A stretch of DNA of 64,000 nt from Agaribacterium sp. ZY112 (GCF_041346925.1 NZ_CP166840.1:2723001-2787000); one strand, 5' to 3'. Positions 19,051-29,137 are shown, counted from the first letter of the stretch. A program made the numbers and translations. The notes: generated from the letters alone by a model not told the origin.

Positions 19051-19587
19051 TTTCATTCCTTATTAATTATTTTTTTAAAGTTTCTGTCTGTTTTGAGTGT
19101 TCGGGTATATCCGGTTTGTGTTATGAATTATTGAAGCTGCATTCATATGGGTGAATGTTTGATGTGTTAATCAGTGCTTCAGGTTTGTCTGCAGTGATTA
19201 AATAGATGGTTAGTCTAAATACAAAGATCGCTTGCCCTATGTATTTTACTAAAAGTTTCTTGTTTGTCTTTTGGGTGTGTTTGAACTGTGATCAGTTTGG
19301 GGGTTTGTTGGTGTTTTATTTTTTCTTTGTGACGCGTTATGTTTGTTAGTTGTTTTTTATGGCGTTTATCTGTTGATATCCTCAGATAAAAGTATGAGGG
19401 ATAATGTATGGCTGAATTTGAAGAATGTTGTTGATTCTAGACTTGAGATAAATAGCAGGGTTAAGGGCTTTGAATGATTATTGAAGTAATACAATCTTAG
19501 ATTTATAAAAAACCGAATAAAGTTGGGGCCTTCTTGGCTATGTGAATGTATTTAATCATCTGTTTGATGGTGTTGGGTTAATACCTG
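19051..19587. other. A+T-rich intergenic region
   Basis: About 540 bp with no credible gene. It is T-rich on the + strand with several A/T runs and presumably holds the promoter of the minus-strand carrageenase-like gene. I see no terminator, RNA gene or long repeat. Confidence 0.5.
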
Positions 19588-19962
19588 TTATTTCTGCTCT
19601 TTTGGTGTGGGCTGTTTCCATATCCAAATGGTGACGCCGATGCCAATACTTATAAGTATTAGAGTTACGAATAGCTTTTGAACGATAAGTATAGAAATGA
19701 ACATACCTACCCAGAGTATTGTGCTAATACGACATTTCAGCGGCATACTTAAGCCTTCGCCACTTTCCCACGCTTTAATAAAGGGGCCGAGTTTGGGGTG
19801 GCTATAAAGCCATCGATGAAAACGCTCTGAAGAGCGTGCGAAACACCAACTTGCTGCAAGCAAGAATACCGTGGTGGGAAGTAAGGGTAGGAAGATGCCT
19901 AAGACGCCAAGGGCGACACAGATACATCCTAAACTAAGTAATAAGGGCTTTTTCATCGACAT
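19588..19962 (-). CDS. DUF454 (YbaN-like) inner-membrane protein
   Basis: A 124-residue small membrane protein with hydrophobic segments at about 5-38 and 82-115. The family signature PLLPTTVFLLAASWCFARSS followed by SHPKLGPFIKAW is clear. Function unknown; the family is widespread in proteobacteria. No strong ribosome site is visible before either candidate ATG (19962 or 19956). Confidence 0.82.
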   Translation of the reverse strand: MSMKKPLLLSLGCICVALGVLGIFLPLLPTTVFLLAASWCFARSSERFHRWLYSHPKLGPFIKAWESGEGLSMPLKCRISTILWVGMFISILIVQKLFVTLILISIGIGVTIWIWKQPTPKEQK

Positions 19963-20204
19963 ATTGGGATCTTACCGCGCTTGCAACAAGCTTAGTCGAA
20001 ACACATCAAGAAGGTAAGAGTATGAATGCTAAGTATCATGTAGCTTTTATATTTGGACCTTGTGGCGGGGCAAGCTAGTTTAGCTTTGTTGCTGTCTTGA
20101 GCAAATAGGCGGGGGGAAGGCTTGATCAGTATCGCCGCTTAAGCGAGTTTATGCCCTCTGGCTCCCATGAATACTATGAATGGGGGCTCAGGAGTCTATA
20201 CTAG

Positions 20205-22130
20205 ATGGGGCTATTAATAGATAAAGTTATTTCAATGAAAACGTGCTGTATTATAAGTTGCATTATTTGCCTTCTCTCTCTTGGTGCTTATGGGGTTCAT
20301 GCTGAGAAGCTGGGTAGCAGTTTTGACTTAACAACTCAGGGGCAAAGCAGGGCGGATGCCTTTACTTCTCGTTTTGACATCGCCCGTGTTGATCAAGGCT
20401 CTAAAAGGGCAAGTACTTCGGCTAACGCTAAGCTTCACCTTGTACCTGCTGGCGAGTATCTAAATAGCACTTACTTTATTGGGGGCTCGTTGAACGTTTC
20501 GGCCCGATTTGATGCCGGTGAAGGTAATGTCATTAGTGATAAGAACAATGGTATTGAATTTTCATTGCGGCGGGTGAGTGACAAATGGGAAGTTATTTCT
20601 GAGTTAGTCATCAATGATAAAAAGGCGGTTGGTAAGCGACGTGGCTTATCATCGGTGTCTATCCCTTTACGTGGTATTCTTCCCTCACCTGAGCTTCCTA
20701 CGGATGAGTTCTATTTACTGTTTGCCCGATTCACTGCATCTAACGGCGTGACCACCAGGGTGCCAGGTATCGCTCCAATTTTTATTGTCGATAATAACGC
20801 AACAACAACAGGCAGAAAAACAAAGATAACCACACCGTTACTTGCCGAAGTTGATGAGCTCGAGGAATCCAGTAAGCCTTTTCTTAAACTACAAAATCTT
20901 GGCCAATACGCAGAAACCATATACATCTCAGGCGAGTCGATGCATGTATCGGCAAAATTTAATGCAGGAGAAGGGGATGCGGTTGATAAATCTAATAATG
21001 GTATTGGCTATTTTCTCCGTCGTGTAGACAGAGATTGGAATATCATTTCGGATATTATTGTTTATGATCGAAGTGTTATTGGTAAGCAGTTTGGGGTGTC
21101 TCAGGTATTAATCCCGCTCAGTGATGTCATTCCATCTACAGAACTGCCTAATAATGAGCTGTATTTTTTGTATGCAAAATTTGATTCAACCGATGGGAAA
21201 ATATACGACGTACCGGGTATTGCACCCATAACGATCATAAAAAACAAACCCTTGACGACGGAGTCCATAGAGCTGGGGCCTGATAGTAAGGGAGCGATGA
21301 GTGGTGTTATCAAATCGGACTCGTCTCAACCCAAGGAGATTGTGATTTCTTCTGGCAGTATAAGCTCAGATGCCTTTCTCTATGAGACTCGCTCAAAGGG
21401 GCGGCGCTGTGAAGACATAAAAAATTATAGTTCCGCTCAGCTCTATTCACGCGCAGTTGTTGAGTTGATTCTGATTTGTCAGGCGTTTAGATCTGTAGAT
21501 AAAGATATATCTATTCGTTTTGTTGTTGCCCCAAATTATACCCGCTCCTTAGAGCTTGTTCGAAATGGGAGCGCGCACATGATGGCTGAAAGTGCGTGGG
21601 CTGAAGATGTTGATGATGCTGTGTTTTATGCGACAGAACCCGTCATTAAAAAGGGGGAATACTTTAAAGGGGTTTATACCTCCGAAAAAAAGCTTGAAAC
21701 GATGCAAGTAAAAACTGTAGCTGATCTTCGACGATATACTGCGTTAACACCAACCGACTGGATGGTTGATATTAAAGCGTTGAGATTAATGGGGGTTACA
21801 AATAAACGCGATGTTCATTCTTCACAGTCGATTCTTAAAATGATTCATAGTGGCCGAGGAGATTATATGTTGAGTGATTTTACTCGGCAGCATCAAATGG
21901 CTATCACCGATGGCGATCAGGTTTTGTACCCAATTCAGGGTATAAAAATTCGCCTCGACTCTGAGAGAGTCTTTTTGGTTTCTAGAAAGTCAGATCCCGA
22001 CGGTAAAATATTTGAGATGTTAAACCAAGGCATTAAGAATCTTAGGGAAAACTCAGTCATTAAGCGCGCTTTTTTAGAGAGTGGCTTTACTAATCAGGAT
22101 GTTGAAGATTGGACTGTTATTAATGACTAG
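20205..22130 (+). CDS. Exported protein: two ~110-residue repeats plus a family-3-like solute-binding domain
   Basis: A 641-residue protein with a signal peptide (hydrophobic at about 12-32, ending VHA). Two tandem repeats at about 86-195 and 236-346 share the order YI.G.SL.VSA.F.AGEG, NNGI, LRRV, W.IIS, GK, IPL, P..ELP and VPGIAPI. The C-terminal ~230 residues (from about 405) resemble periplasmic binding or amino-acid-sensing domains (SLELVRNGSAHMMAESAW, DYMLSDFTRQHQM). I do not recognise the repeat. ATG 20205 has AGGAG 10 nt upstream; ATG 20235 gives a more normal signal peptide but no ribosome site. Confidence 0.7.
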   Translation: MGLLIDKVISMKTCCIISCIICLLSLGAYGVHAEKLGSSFDLTTQGQSRADAFTSRFDIARVDQGSKRASTSANAKLHLVPAGEYLNSTYFIGGSLNVSARFDAGEGNVISDKNNGIEFSLRRVSDKWEVISELVINDKKAVGKRRGLSSVSIPLRGILPSPELPTDEFYLLFARFTASNGVTTRVPGIAPIFIVDNNATTTGRKTKITTPLLAEVDELEESSKPFLKLQNLGQYAETIYISGESMHVSAKFNAGEGDAVDKSNNGIGYFLRRVDRDWNIISDIIVYDRSVIGKQFGVSQVLIPLSDVIPSTELPNNELYFLYAKFDSTDGKIYDVPGIAPITIIKNKPLTTESIELGPDSKGAMSGVIKSDSSQPKEIVISSGSISSDAFLYETRSKGRRCEDIKNYSSAQLYSRAVVELILICQAFRSVDKDISIRFVVAPNYTRSLELVRNGSAHMMAESAWAEDVDDAVFYATEPVIKKGEYFKGVYTSEKKLETMQVKTVADLRRYTALTPTDWMVDIKALRLMGVTNKRDVHSSQSILKMIHSGRGDYMLSDFTRQHQMAITDGDQVLYPIQGIKIRLDSERVFLVSRKSDPDGKIFEMLNQGIKNLRENSVIKRAFLESGFTNQDVEDWTVIND

Positions 22131-22246
22131 CTCTAAGCGCCTAAGTTTGTGTGTAATAATTGAACAGTGCTTTGGCTTTGCTTGGGATGCGTTTTAACTG
22201 GGCTTCCGAATAGTATGAATGAGCTAAGCGAGGGGGGGCTAGGTTA

Positions 22247-22274
22247 GAGCGAGTAAAGCTAGCTGTACTCGCTC
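22247..22274. terminator. Possible stem-loop between convergent genes
   Basis: GAGCGAGTA pairs with TACTCGCTC (9 bp, 10-nt loop) between the exported repeat protein and the cold-shock gene. There is no clear U-tract on either side, so terminator function is uncertain. Confidence 0.4.
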
Positions 22275-22288
22275 AGTACAAGCCCAAA

Positions 22289-22498
22289 CTAGAGTGCTTG
22301 AACGTTTTCTGCTTGCGGGCCTTTAGCGCCAACCGTTTCGGTAAAGCTAACTTTTTGGCCTTCTTTCAAGGTTTTAAAGCCTTCGCCAGTAATACTGCTG
22401 AAGTGAACAAAAAGATCTGCGCCGTTTTCACGAGAAATAAAGCCAAAGCCTTTGGATTCGTTAAACCATTTAACGGTGCCGGTTTGTGTTTCGGACAT
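22289..22498 (-). CDS. Cold-shock domain protein (CspA family)
   Basis: A 69-residue single OB-fold nucleic-acid-binding protein, RNA chaperone type. RNP1 is KGFGFIS and RNP2 is LFVHFSSI; the start [12 protein letters not shown] is typical. ATG 22498 with AAGG 8 nt upstream is preferred; an in-frame ATG at 22549 would add 17 unconserved residues. Confidence 0.93.
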   Translation of the reverse strand: MSETQTGTVKWFNESKGFGFISRENGADLFVHFSSITGEGFKTLKEGQKVSFTETVGAKGPQAENVQAL

Positions 22499-22570
22499 GG
22501 GTTGTACCTTTCTAAAAATACTAAATAATTTGGTCAGTTGGCTTAGCATGCATCTTTCTCTTTGCAGTCG

Positions 22571-22615
22571 CCTCGCTCAGCGAGGACATAATAAAAGTAG
22601 GGTGTGAACATTATA
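22571..22615 (-). promoter_or_regulatory. Cold-shock gene promoter element and 5' leader hairpin
   Basis: On the minus strand a TATAAT lies at 22615-22610. The leader that follows contains a CCTCGC/GCGAGG hairpin at 22585-22571. The resulting leader of about 100 nt is consistent with the structured 5' leaders of csp mRNAs. No good -35 box is seen. Confidence 0.4.
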
Positions 22616-22632
22616 TGACAATATCTAAACGC

Positions 22633-23172
22633 TTATTGATCTCGCGAATAGGGTAGGCGTGGTATATGAGGCTTGATGGACTCCAGAACATTGCCATAGA
22701 TCTTAACAACATCGGGTCGAACGCCAACCTGCATGCGCCGTGACAGTAAGGTCATGGGGAATATGCAGTGCTGGGTATCGTCAACACAAACAGCATGAGA
22801 TGCACCGAGTTCATCCTCGTAAACTCGCCAATCTAAGTGTTTATTTTCATGTGCATAGACATCACCTATGGCGGCACCAAACGCTTGTAGGGTGCCTTTA
22901 TCAGCGCCTTCAAGATAACCTCGATCGATCATACGCTGAATCAGATAAAGGTCGTTTCGTGTCTGGTGTAGCTGACGCCCAAGCTTGCTTCTGAGTAGAT
23001 CATCGGCCACAGCACGTTGGCGGTCGAGAAACTGGTGGTTCATCAGGTTTAGCTCTCGGGTTTCTGCTTCTGCTTTTTTTTCTTCGTATTGAGGGCCAAA
23101 GGTGATCTGCGCTTGGCTGGCAATTGAGCAAAAGCAAAGAGCAAGAACTGAGCAGTGTTTAGCTAGAGACAT
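22633..23172 (-). CDS. Exported DUF3806-like protein
   Basis: A 179-residue protein with a signal peptide (ending SIASQAQ). The C-terminal half (IQRMIDRGYLEGADKGTLQA, then IGDVYAHENKHLDWRVYEDE and FPMTLLSRRMQ) matches DUF3806, a domain of unknown function. The first 14 bp overlap the end of the upstream glutamate-synthase-like gene, so the two are probably co-transcribed. Confidence 0.72.
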   Translation of the reverse strand: MSLAKHCSVLALCFCSIASQAQITFGPQYEEKKAEAETRELNLMNHQFLDRQRAVADDLLRSKLGRQLHQTRNDLYLIQRMIDRGYLEGADKGTLQAFGAAIGDVYAHENKHLDWRVYEDELGASHAVCVDDTQHCIFPMTLLSRRMQVGVRPDVVKIYGNVLESIKPHIPRLPYSRDQ

Positions 23173-24643
23173 GGTTTATCAAATTCGTATGACTGAAGTT
23201 ATCGTTGGTGTTAATCACGCCAATGTTACTGTTATTGAGCTCACTTGCGCACGATTGGCCGCAACTATGAGCAATAACCTCAACATTAGAGACGAGGTTA
23301 TCATGATAGTTCGCAACGCGGGTTGATTTTAATGTGGGATTTAGACCTTTTTGCAGTTTTTCGTCTTGAGTCGTGATTCCTGTTGGGCAGGTATTCTGGT
23401 GACACTGCATCGCTTGAATACAACCAAGAGAAAACATAAAACCGCGAGCACTGGTGCAGTAGTCTGCCCCAGAGGCCAAAGCCCAGGCGACACTCGATGG
23501 GCTGATGAGTTTGCCAGAGGCAATGATTCGTATCTGCTCTTGCAGCTTGTACTTGTCTACGGCTGCTCGTACAAGCGGTAAACTGTAGCGAAGGGGCAGG
23601 CCAACAAAGTCCATTAAGGCTTGTGGGGCCGCACCAGTACCGCCTTCGGCACCATCAATGGTGAAAAAATCTGGGCTGTGTGTTTGTGGGCCTCGGCTTA
23701 TTTTCTCGCATAAGCCATCTATCCACTGAGCCTCACCTAATACAAACTTGATGCCAACCGGCTTGCTAAGCAGCAGCTTTAGCTCTGCGATAAAGCTAAG
23801 GAGCTCTTCATCATTGTGGATGTCGGGCTGACGATTGGGGCTGACTGAGGCTTGGCCTTGTTCAATGCCACGAATCATAGCGATTTCGGCGCTGACTTTG
23901 TCTGCCGGTAAAATCCCGCCTTTACCAGGTTTAGCGCCTTGGCTGAGTTTAATTTCAAACATTTTTATATTGGCCATAGCATCAAGTTCAAGTAAGCGTT
24001 CCTTATTTAAACTGCCATCAGCATGACGAACGCCGTAGCGCGCCGTCCCAATCTGAAAGACAAGGTCACACTTACCTTCAAGATGGTAGGGGGAAAGGCC
24101 GCCTTCACCGGTGTTCATCCAGCAGCCTGCTTTAGCTGCACCAGAGGAAAGCGAGAGCACTGCAGCTTTGCTTAGTGCGCCAAAGCTCATGCCACTGATA
24201 TTAAAAAAGCTTGAAGGTTGGTAAGGCGCAGAACAGTGTGGGCCTATTAAAGGAGGCAGGCTGGGTTTTTGCTCTTCATCTAGAACCGGATAGGGGGAAT
24301 TAAGAAAAATGGGTAAATTGGTTTTGCTTAAATCATTGCTAGAGCCAAAGGCATTGCTTAGCTTGTCTTTTTTGGCCGCGCGATAGACCCAACTGCGAAT
24401 GGCGCGGTTAAAAGGCAGTTCTTCCCGATCTAAGGCAAAGAAGTATTGGCGAAAGAACGTACCAAGATGCTCAAATACATAACGGAAGCGACCAACAACA
24501 GGGTAATTGTGGCGGATGGTGTGTTTGTGCTGGTTGATATCTACAAAGTACAAAACGATAACGTAGAAAAAACCAAGCACAATGATCGAGCTAAAGGCTA
24601 AGGCTAGATATCCAACTAGGGTCAGGGCAAAATGATCGTTCAT
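23159..24643 (-). CDS. FMN-binding glutamate-synthase-like protein, membrane-anchored
   Basis: A 494-residue protein with an N-terminal TM helix (about 8-35) followed by a glutamate-synthase central/FMN-type TIM barrel: NISGMSFGALSKAAV, GEGGLSPYHL, GAKPGKGGILPADKVS, TIDGAEGGTGAAP and CHQNTCPTGITTQ. Cysteines spaced C-x5-C-x4-C match the Fe-S cluster region. No glutaminase domain is present, so it is not a full GltB; the oxidoreductase substrate is unknown. Confidence 0.85.
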   Translation of the reverse strand: MNDHFALTLVGYLALAFSSIIVLGFFYVIVLYFVDINQHKHTIRHNYPVVGRFRYVFEHLGTFFRQYFFALDREELPFNRAIRSWVYRAAKKDKLSNAFGSSNDLSKTNLPIFLNSPYPVLDEEQKPSLPPLIGPHCSAPYQPSSFFNISGMSFGALSKAAVLSLSSGAAKAGCWMNTGEGGLSPYHLEGKCDLVFQIGTARYGVRHADGSLNKERLLELDAMANIKMFEIKLSQGAKPGKGGILPADKVSAEIAMIRGIEQGQASVSPNRQPDIHNDEELLSFIAELKLLLSKPVGIKFVLGEAQWIDGLCEKISRGPQTHSPDFFTIDGAEGGTGAAPQALMDFVGLPLRYSLPLVRAAVDKYKLQEQIRIIASGKLISPSSVAWALASGADYCTSARGFMFSLGCIQAMQCHQNTCPTGITTQDEKLQKGLNPTLKSTRVANYHDNLVSNVEVIAHSCGQSCASELNNSNIGVINTNDNFSHTNLINHVSS

Positions 24644-24880
24644 AATCTATCGCTACATGGTTTGGCTGTATCAATAAGCGCGCATTCTTGCGACTTAAGG
24701 GCGCTGTCATCAAGCGATAAAGTATATCGTTTTCTGGCGTGTTTTTCGTTTGCTATATCCAGTCTTTGGCTATTGCTAAATTCGTTAGCTCGTTAGCTGC
24801 CGGTCAGGGGCTGTTGTCCTTGGTGGGCGACTTTTTGTGCTTTCTAATACTGCACGTATTCATTAAAACTAGGTAAACCA

Positions 24881-25546
24881 ATGCTATTGCATGAAACAGA
24901 GCACTTTTACTTGCTTAATAAACCCTGTGGTATTGCCGTCAATGATGAGGCCGATAGTAAAGGGCTAGTCAGCCTGTTTTGTAAACAGCAGGGCATAGAG
25001 AAGGCCCATCCAGTGCACAGATTGGATAAAGCCACCAGCGGTTTATTACTGGTGGCGAAAACGAGCCAAGCTAATAGCCTGCTTAGCCAGTGCTTTGAAA
25101 AGAAAACGATAGAGAAACGCTACTTGGCGATTGTGCACTATAAGGCGGGAGCAAAACCAAAAAAGAAGGGCGGTTGGGTCAAGGGGGATATGAAACCGAG
25201 CCGTTCTGGTAACTGGAAGCTGTGCCCAACGATGGAAAATCCAGCTCAAACTCAGTTTGTTAGCTGGCCTTTGGGCGAGCGCAGGCGTTTATGTTTATTA
25301 AAGCCCTATACTGGTAAGACACATCAGCTACGTGTGGCGATGAAGGCGCTATCCAGCCCTATTGTCGGCGACGAGCGTTATGGTGGGCAGCAAGCTGATA
25401 GGCTTTATTTACATGCTTATAGTCTTGAGTTTGAATTGTTAGGCACACCGTATTATTTCCATCTTTGGCCAAACAGTGGTGCGCTTTTTCAAACAGAGAC
25501 CGTAGCGGCTTTTAACAATAAGGCCTCTTTGCGAGCCGCACTGTGA
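24881..25546 (+). CDS. RluA-family RNA pseudouridine synthase
   Basis: A 221-residue enzyme without an S4 domain. The catalytic-loop motif HRLDKATSGLLLVAK contains the essential Asp; KPYTGKTHQLRVAMK and PIVGDERYGG are also family motifs. It isomerises a uridine in rRNA or tRNA; the target position cannot be told from sequence. Its stop overlaps the next gene by 4 bp (GTGA). Confidence 0.88.
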   Translation: MLLHETEHFYLLNKPCGIAVNDEADSKGLVSLFCKQQGIEKAHPVHRLDKATSGLLLVAKTSQANSLLSQCFEKKTIEKRYLAIVHYKAGAKPKKKGGWVKGDMKPSRSGNWKLCPTMENPAQTQFVSWPLGERRRLCLLKPYTGKTHQLRVAMKALSSPIVGDERYGGQQADRLYLHAYSLEFELLGTPYYFHLWPNSGALFQTETVAAFNNKASLRAAL

Positions 25547-27285
25547 AGAAACATTGCTCCGTTGTGTTTTGTATTCCCTATTTATTGTCTTTATTACTTC
25601 TATCGTTGCTCTTTGCTTGTGATAACAAACAGTCTACTGGTAGTGGTGAGCCTCACTCTTTAGCACAAGCTCAGGCCTTATCTGCTTTACGTTCGTGCTC
25701 CGCATGGTACGAGCGCCATGGTTTAAACCTTCGTTGTTATCGGTTTAGGGAGCTCGATAGAAAACACCAAACGCGTGTTGCGATTATCTCTAATGTGCCG
25801 CCGACTGAGGCTAAGGCCAATAGGGCGAGCAAGCGATTGAGGCAGGGCAGTAAACCCTTAGCTAAAGAACATACTAATGAGCTTTTGCCAACAGAAGTAA
25901 ATCGAGTTACCGATGCGGATTCACGTATTTCAAAAATAGGCAAAGAAGAGCGTACTGCTGTCGTTTATATTCCTGGGGGGCCGGGTCAGGGGGCCTTAAG
26001 CTCTGACTATTGGTTGCAGCTGTGGTTAGATTGGTACGCAGAGCATCAGCCTAGTTTCGATCTGGTGCTATATGACCCTCCTGCAACCCATGGTTCATCG
26101 ATTGATTGGCGTTGTAAGCCCTATGAACAGTTATCGTTTAAGTTGCTGGCTTTAGATATCAGTGCTGAAGAAGAAGCCGCCGAGCTCGACCCGGTATTAA
26201 ATCAGTGCTTAGAGCAGTATCACCAGCGTTTAATTAAGAGTGCTTATGATGAGTCTGGCCTAGCTAGTTTTACAACCAAGCGCAATGTCGATTTTATGTC
26301 GTCTTTACTGGATGCACTGCCTTATTCAGCGATTAATCTTTGGGGCGCCTCTTATGGTACGCGTGTGGCGATGTTTGCTGCTGAGCATAAAAAGGTGCAG
26401 ACACTGATTCTTGAAAGTGCTTTTCCACCGCCACATGGTGGTTTTTTAAGCTTTGTTGAAATGGCGCCAAGGAGCCTAAACTTGCATCAAGACTTGGCTT
26501 ATCAAAAAATGGGTTCGCATTACGATTATGCTGCTATATATAAACAAGCTCAGCAACAATTAAATCAACAGAGCTTATCTTTTTCTGTGACTCATTGGTC
26601 TACTTCCAAACAGGTGAATTTTGTTTTAAACGCTCAGCGCTTATATAACTTGCATATTAACCAGTTGTATAACCCCAGTGACGTTAGGCTTTGGTATACA
26701 GGTTTATATGCCATTGCACATGCAAATATTGAGACTGGCAGCCAAGCGTGGATCGAGCTTGCGCAAGTGATAGAGTTGTTTTTAAACAATGCATTTGACC
26801 CAGATTTTAATAGTTTGAATTTTATAGCAACCGACTGCCAAGATGCGCTTAAACCACAAAAGGTGACGTTTGAGCGTTTAGCAGCTCAAGACAATTACAG
26901 TGGCATGGACTGGCAGTGGTGGTGGGAAAATGATCTATGTGCGTACCCTGTTTTCACGTTGGCGAGTGAAATACAAAAGAATAAGCCCCTAGAAAAACCG
27001 GTATTACTTGTGTCTGGTCACTTTGATTTAGTGACACCCAATGAGTGGGCGGAAGAACTGCTCCAATTTTATCCTCGAGCTCAACTTATGTATTTCCCTA
27101 TGCAGGCGCATACACCCTTATTGGACTGGCCTTGTAGCGCCAATATACTCAGTGCTTTTGTGACTAAGCAGGGTGCTATTGGCAGCCTAAGTTGTGAGCT
27201 TCTGGCCACTTATAGCGCAGAGCAGCAGCGTGATTTAAGGGTGGAGTTTAAAAGAAACGACCTTGATGACAATAATGGTTTTTAA
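25543..27285 (+). CDS. Lipoprotein alpha/beta-hydrolase (S33 peptidase-like)
   Basis: A 580-residue protein starting GTG 25543 with a type II signal peptide and lipobox LLFAC (Cys at about residue 27). Oxyanion-loop motif PGGPGQGA, nucleophile elbow LWGASYGTR (Ser in G-A-S-Y-G), and C-terminal Asp and His in SGHFDLVTP and QAHTPLL. This matches the tripeptidyl-aminopeptidase-like S33 family. A low-complexity insert at about 80-130 precedes the fold. Translationally coupled to the upstream pseudouridine synthase gene. Confidence 0.85.
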   Translation: MKKHCSVVFCIPYLLSLLLLSLLFACDNKQSTGSGEPHSLAQAQALSALRSCSAWYERHGLNLRCYRFRELDRKHQTRVAIISNVPPTEAKANRASKRLRQGSKPLAKEHTNELLPTEVNRVTDADSRISKIGKEERTAVVYIPGGPGQGALSSDYWLQLWLDWYAEHQPSFDLVLYDPPATHGSSIDWRCKPYEQLSFKLLALDISAEEEAAELDPVLNQCLEQYHQRLIKSAYDESGLASFTTKRNVDFMSSLLDALPYSAINLWGASYGTRVAMFAAEHKKVQTLILESAFPPPHGGFLSFVEMAPRSLNLHQDLAYQKMGSHYDYAAIYKQAQQQLNQQSLSFSVTHWSTSKQVNFVLNAQRLYNLHINQLYNPSDVRLWYTGLYAIAHANIETGSQAWIELAQVIELFLNNAFDPDFNSLNFIATDCQDALKPQKVTFERLAAQDNYSGMDWQWWWENDLCAYPVFTLASEIQKNKPLEKPVLLVSGHFDLVTPNEWAEELLQFYPRAQLMYFPMQAHTPLLDWPCSANILSAFVTKQGAIGSLSCELLATYSAEQQRDLRVEFKRNDLDDNNGF

Positions 27286-27295
27286 ATAGGCTTTT

Positions 27296-28393
27296 TTAGA
27301 AGTGGGCTTTGAGTACTTTAAAGCTGCCATTATTGTTGATGTTTTCTACCTTTAAACCTTCGTATTGAAGCTTCTTCTCCATACCGACAAAGGAATTGCA
27401 TACAAGCCATGCTTGCCCTGTTTTCTTAAGGCGTAAGCTAATGGCCTTGGCAAAATGGGCTGTTAGATCAAGGCTGTGATCTTTGCCCTTATGAAAGGGC
27501 GGGTTGCAAATAATAAAATCAAATTCGTCTTTAATATTAAGTGCAGCATCACCAGCCTTGCATTGGTAATTAAAGCCTTCTTGTTTGAATTTATTGACTG
27601 TGAAGTTCTGTTCGCAGGCAAGTAGGGCTGCTGAGTTGTTATCGCTTGCCACTAGCTGTTTAAAACCTAAGGCATGTAAGGCAAAACTTAGATGGCCAGA
27701 GCCACAGCCTAAATCGAGGGCTTTAGAGTGCTCATCGATATTTATAAGCCTTGTTTTAGCGTTGTCTTTTTCTTGAATTAGGGTGTCGATTAAAAACTGA
27801 CTGCCTGTATCTACTTTTTTCCAGCCAAAAACACCGGGTTTTGAAAATAGTTGGTAGCTACTGCCCAGTATTTCTAGCTCTTTGATTAAGCGAAGCTCAG
27901 GGTAGTTTGCATCATCAAGCGCTTTTGACCCTGTGTGAGCAAGCTTGGTGAGTGTGGCAGAGTAGGCTTCGCCGTCTTTTTTTAAGTTGCCACTAAAGCC
28001 GAGCTGCTTTTTAGTTTTATCGACATAACTTTTGATGCCATCATCTTTGCGGCCAAATACGTGCAGTTGGGCATGAGTTAATAAAACCTTGTCGCTAATA
28101 TTGATCGCACGGTGGCTAACTAATCGCTCTTTACTCACTCGAAAAAAAACATGGTTGAAATGTTGATTGCTTTGTTCGAGTTTCATATCGGCAAAGTGAC
28201 TATGGATACCTGCTTCAAGCGCCGCGCTATGTGTGTCAAAGCGCATGCTTAACAAATGAAGCTGTGGGTACTTGAGCTTGGCTAGGCTGTTTGTGTCAAA
28301 ACTTTCATCTGCAATTAAAAGACACCTCGATTCGCTATCTTGGGCAAGTAAGCTTTGTAATTGTTCGAGCAATAAACGATTAACAGAATCCAT
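27296..28393 (-). CDS. rsmC: RsmC/RlmG-type rRNA guanine-N2 methyltransferase
   Basis: A 365-residue two-domain methyltransferase: a degenerate N-terminal MTase-like half and a C-terminal SAM domain with LDLGCGSGHLSF and the catalytic NPPFHKG. KPGVFGWKKVDTGSQFLIDTL resembles RsmC (16S m2G1207) more than RlmG (23S m2G1835), so RsmC is the better call. The next minus-strand gene upstream is rsuA, 1 bp away, another 16S rRNA modification gene. Confidence 0.75.
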   Translation of the reverse strand: MDSVNRLLLEQLQSLLAQDSESRCLLIADESFDTNSLAKLKYPQLHLLSMRFDTHSAALEAGIHSHFADMKLEQSNQHFNHVFFRVSKERLVSHRAINISDKVLLTHAQLHVFGRKDDGIKSYVDKTKKQLGFSGNLKKDGEAYSATLTKLAHTGSKALDDANYPELRLIKELEILGSSYQLFSKPGVFGWKKVDTGSQFLIDTLIQEKDNAKTRLINIDEHSKALDLGCGSGHLSFALHALGFKQLVASDNNSAALLACEQNFTVNKFKQEGFNYQCKAGDAALNIKDEFDFIICNPPFHKGKDHSLDLTAHFAKAISLRLKKTGQAWLVCNSFVGMEKKLQYEGLKVENINNNGSFKVLKAHF

Positions 28394-28394
28394 A

Positions 28395-29129
28395 TTAAAA
28401 AAGAGCTACTTCGTCGGGGCTAAGCAGGCGAAACTGACCTGCTTGTAGTTGGGTGTCGAGTTTAAGTTTGCCGATGCTTTCACGATGCAATTTGTCGACA
28501 TGATTACCAATGGCTGCAAACATGCGTTTGACTTGGTGGTAGCGGCCTTCATATATACTCAAGCAGGCTTTTTGTGCATCAAGGCGTTTAAGTGTTGCAG
28601 GGGCTGTGAGTTCTTTGTCACCGTGTAGCTGTAAACCTTGCTCAAACAATTGTTCGGCATCATCACGCAGTGGCCGGGCGAGATCGGCAATATAGGTTTT
28701 TATACACTCTGTTTTTGGGGAGCAAATTCGGTGATTCCACTGGCCGTCGGTTGTTAACAGTAATAGACCTGTGGTGTCTTGATCTAAGCGCCCAACAATA
28801 CTGAGTTTGGCTGTGTGGGCTTTTAAGAGCTGCTCGCTAATTGTGTTTGCATAGCTGTTTTCGGCTCTAAGTAGATCAAAAACACAAGGCTGTTGAGCAT
28901 CTTTACGTGCGCTAACATAGGCCTTAGGCTTGTTAAGCATTAAGTAGAGTTCCCCCAGGGGATTTATGCGTTTTTGATCGAGCTCGATTTGGTTTTGTTC
29001 AGGTGCGATGTGTTGCTTGGCGCTGCGGCAGATGTCGCCGTCGAGGCTGACACGACCTGATTTGAGCGCTTGCTTGACCTCGTTACGGCTAAGGGCCGTA
29101 TTCGAGGCCAAGTATTTATCTAAGCGCAC
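28395..29129 (-). CDS. rsuA: 16S rRNA pseudouridine-516 synthase
   Basis: A 244-residue protein with an N-terminal S4 RNA-binding domain (MRLDKYLASNTALSRNEVK) and a catalytic domain with GRLDQDTTGLLLLTTDGQWNH (catalytic Asp). EGRYHQVKRMFAAIGNHV and LHRESIGKLKLD closely match E. coli RsuA. It lies between rsmC and folD on the same strand with gaps of 1 and 8 bp, suggesting one operon transcribed from folD. Confidence 0.88.
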   Translation of the reverse strand: MRLDKYLASNTALSRNEVKQALKSGRVSLDGDICRSAKQHIAPEQNQIELDQKRINPLGELYLMLNKPKAYVSARKDAQQPCVFDLLRAENSYANTISEQLLKAHTAKLSIVGRLDQDTTGLLLLTTDGQWNHRICSPKTECIKTYIADLARPLRDDAEQLFEQGLQLHGDKELTAPATLKRLDAQKACLSIYEGRYHQVKRMFAAIGNHVDKLHRESIGKLKLDTQLQAGQFRLLSPDEVALF

Positions 29130-29137
29130 GCGGGAAA

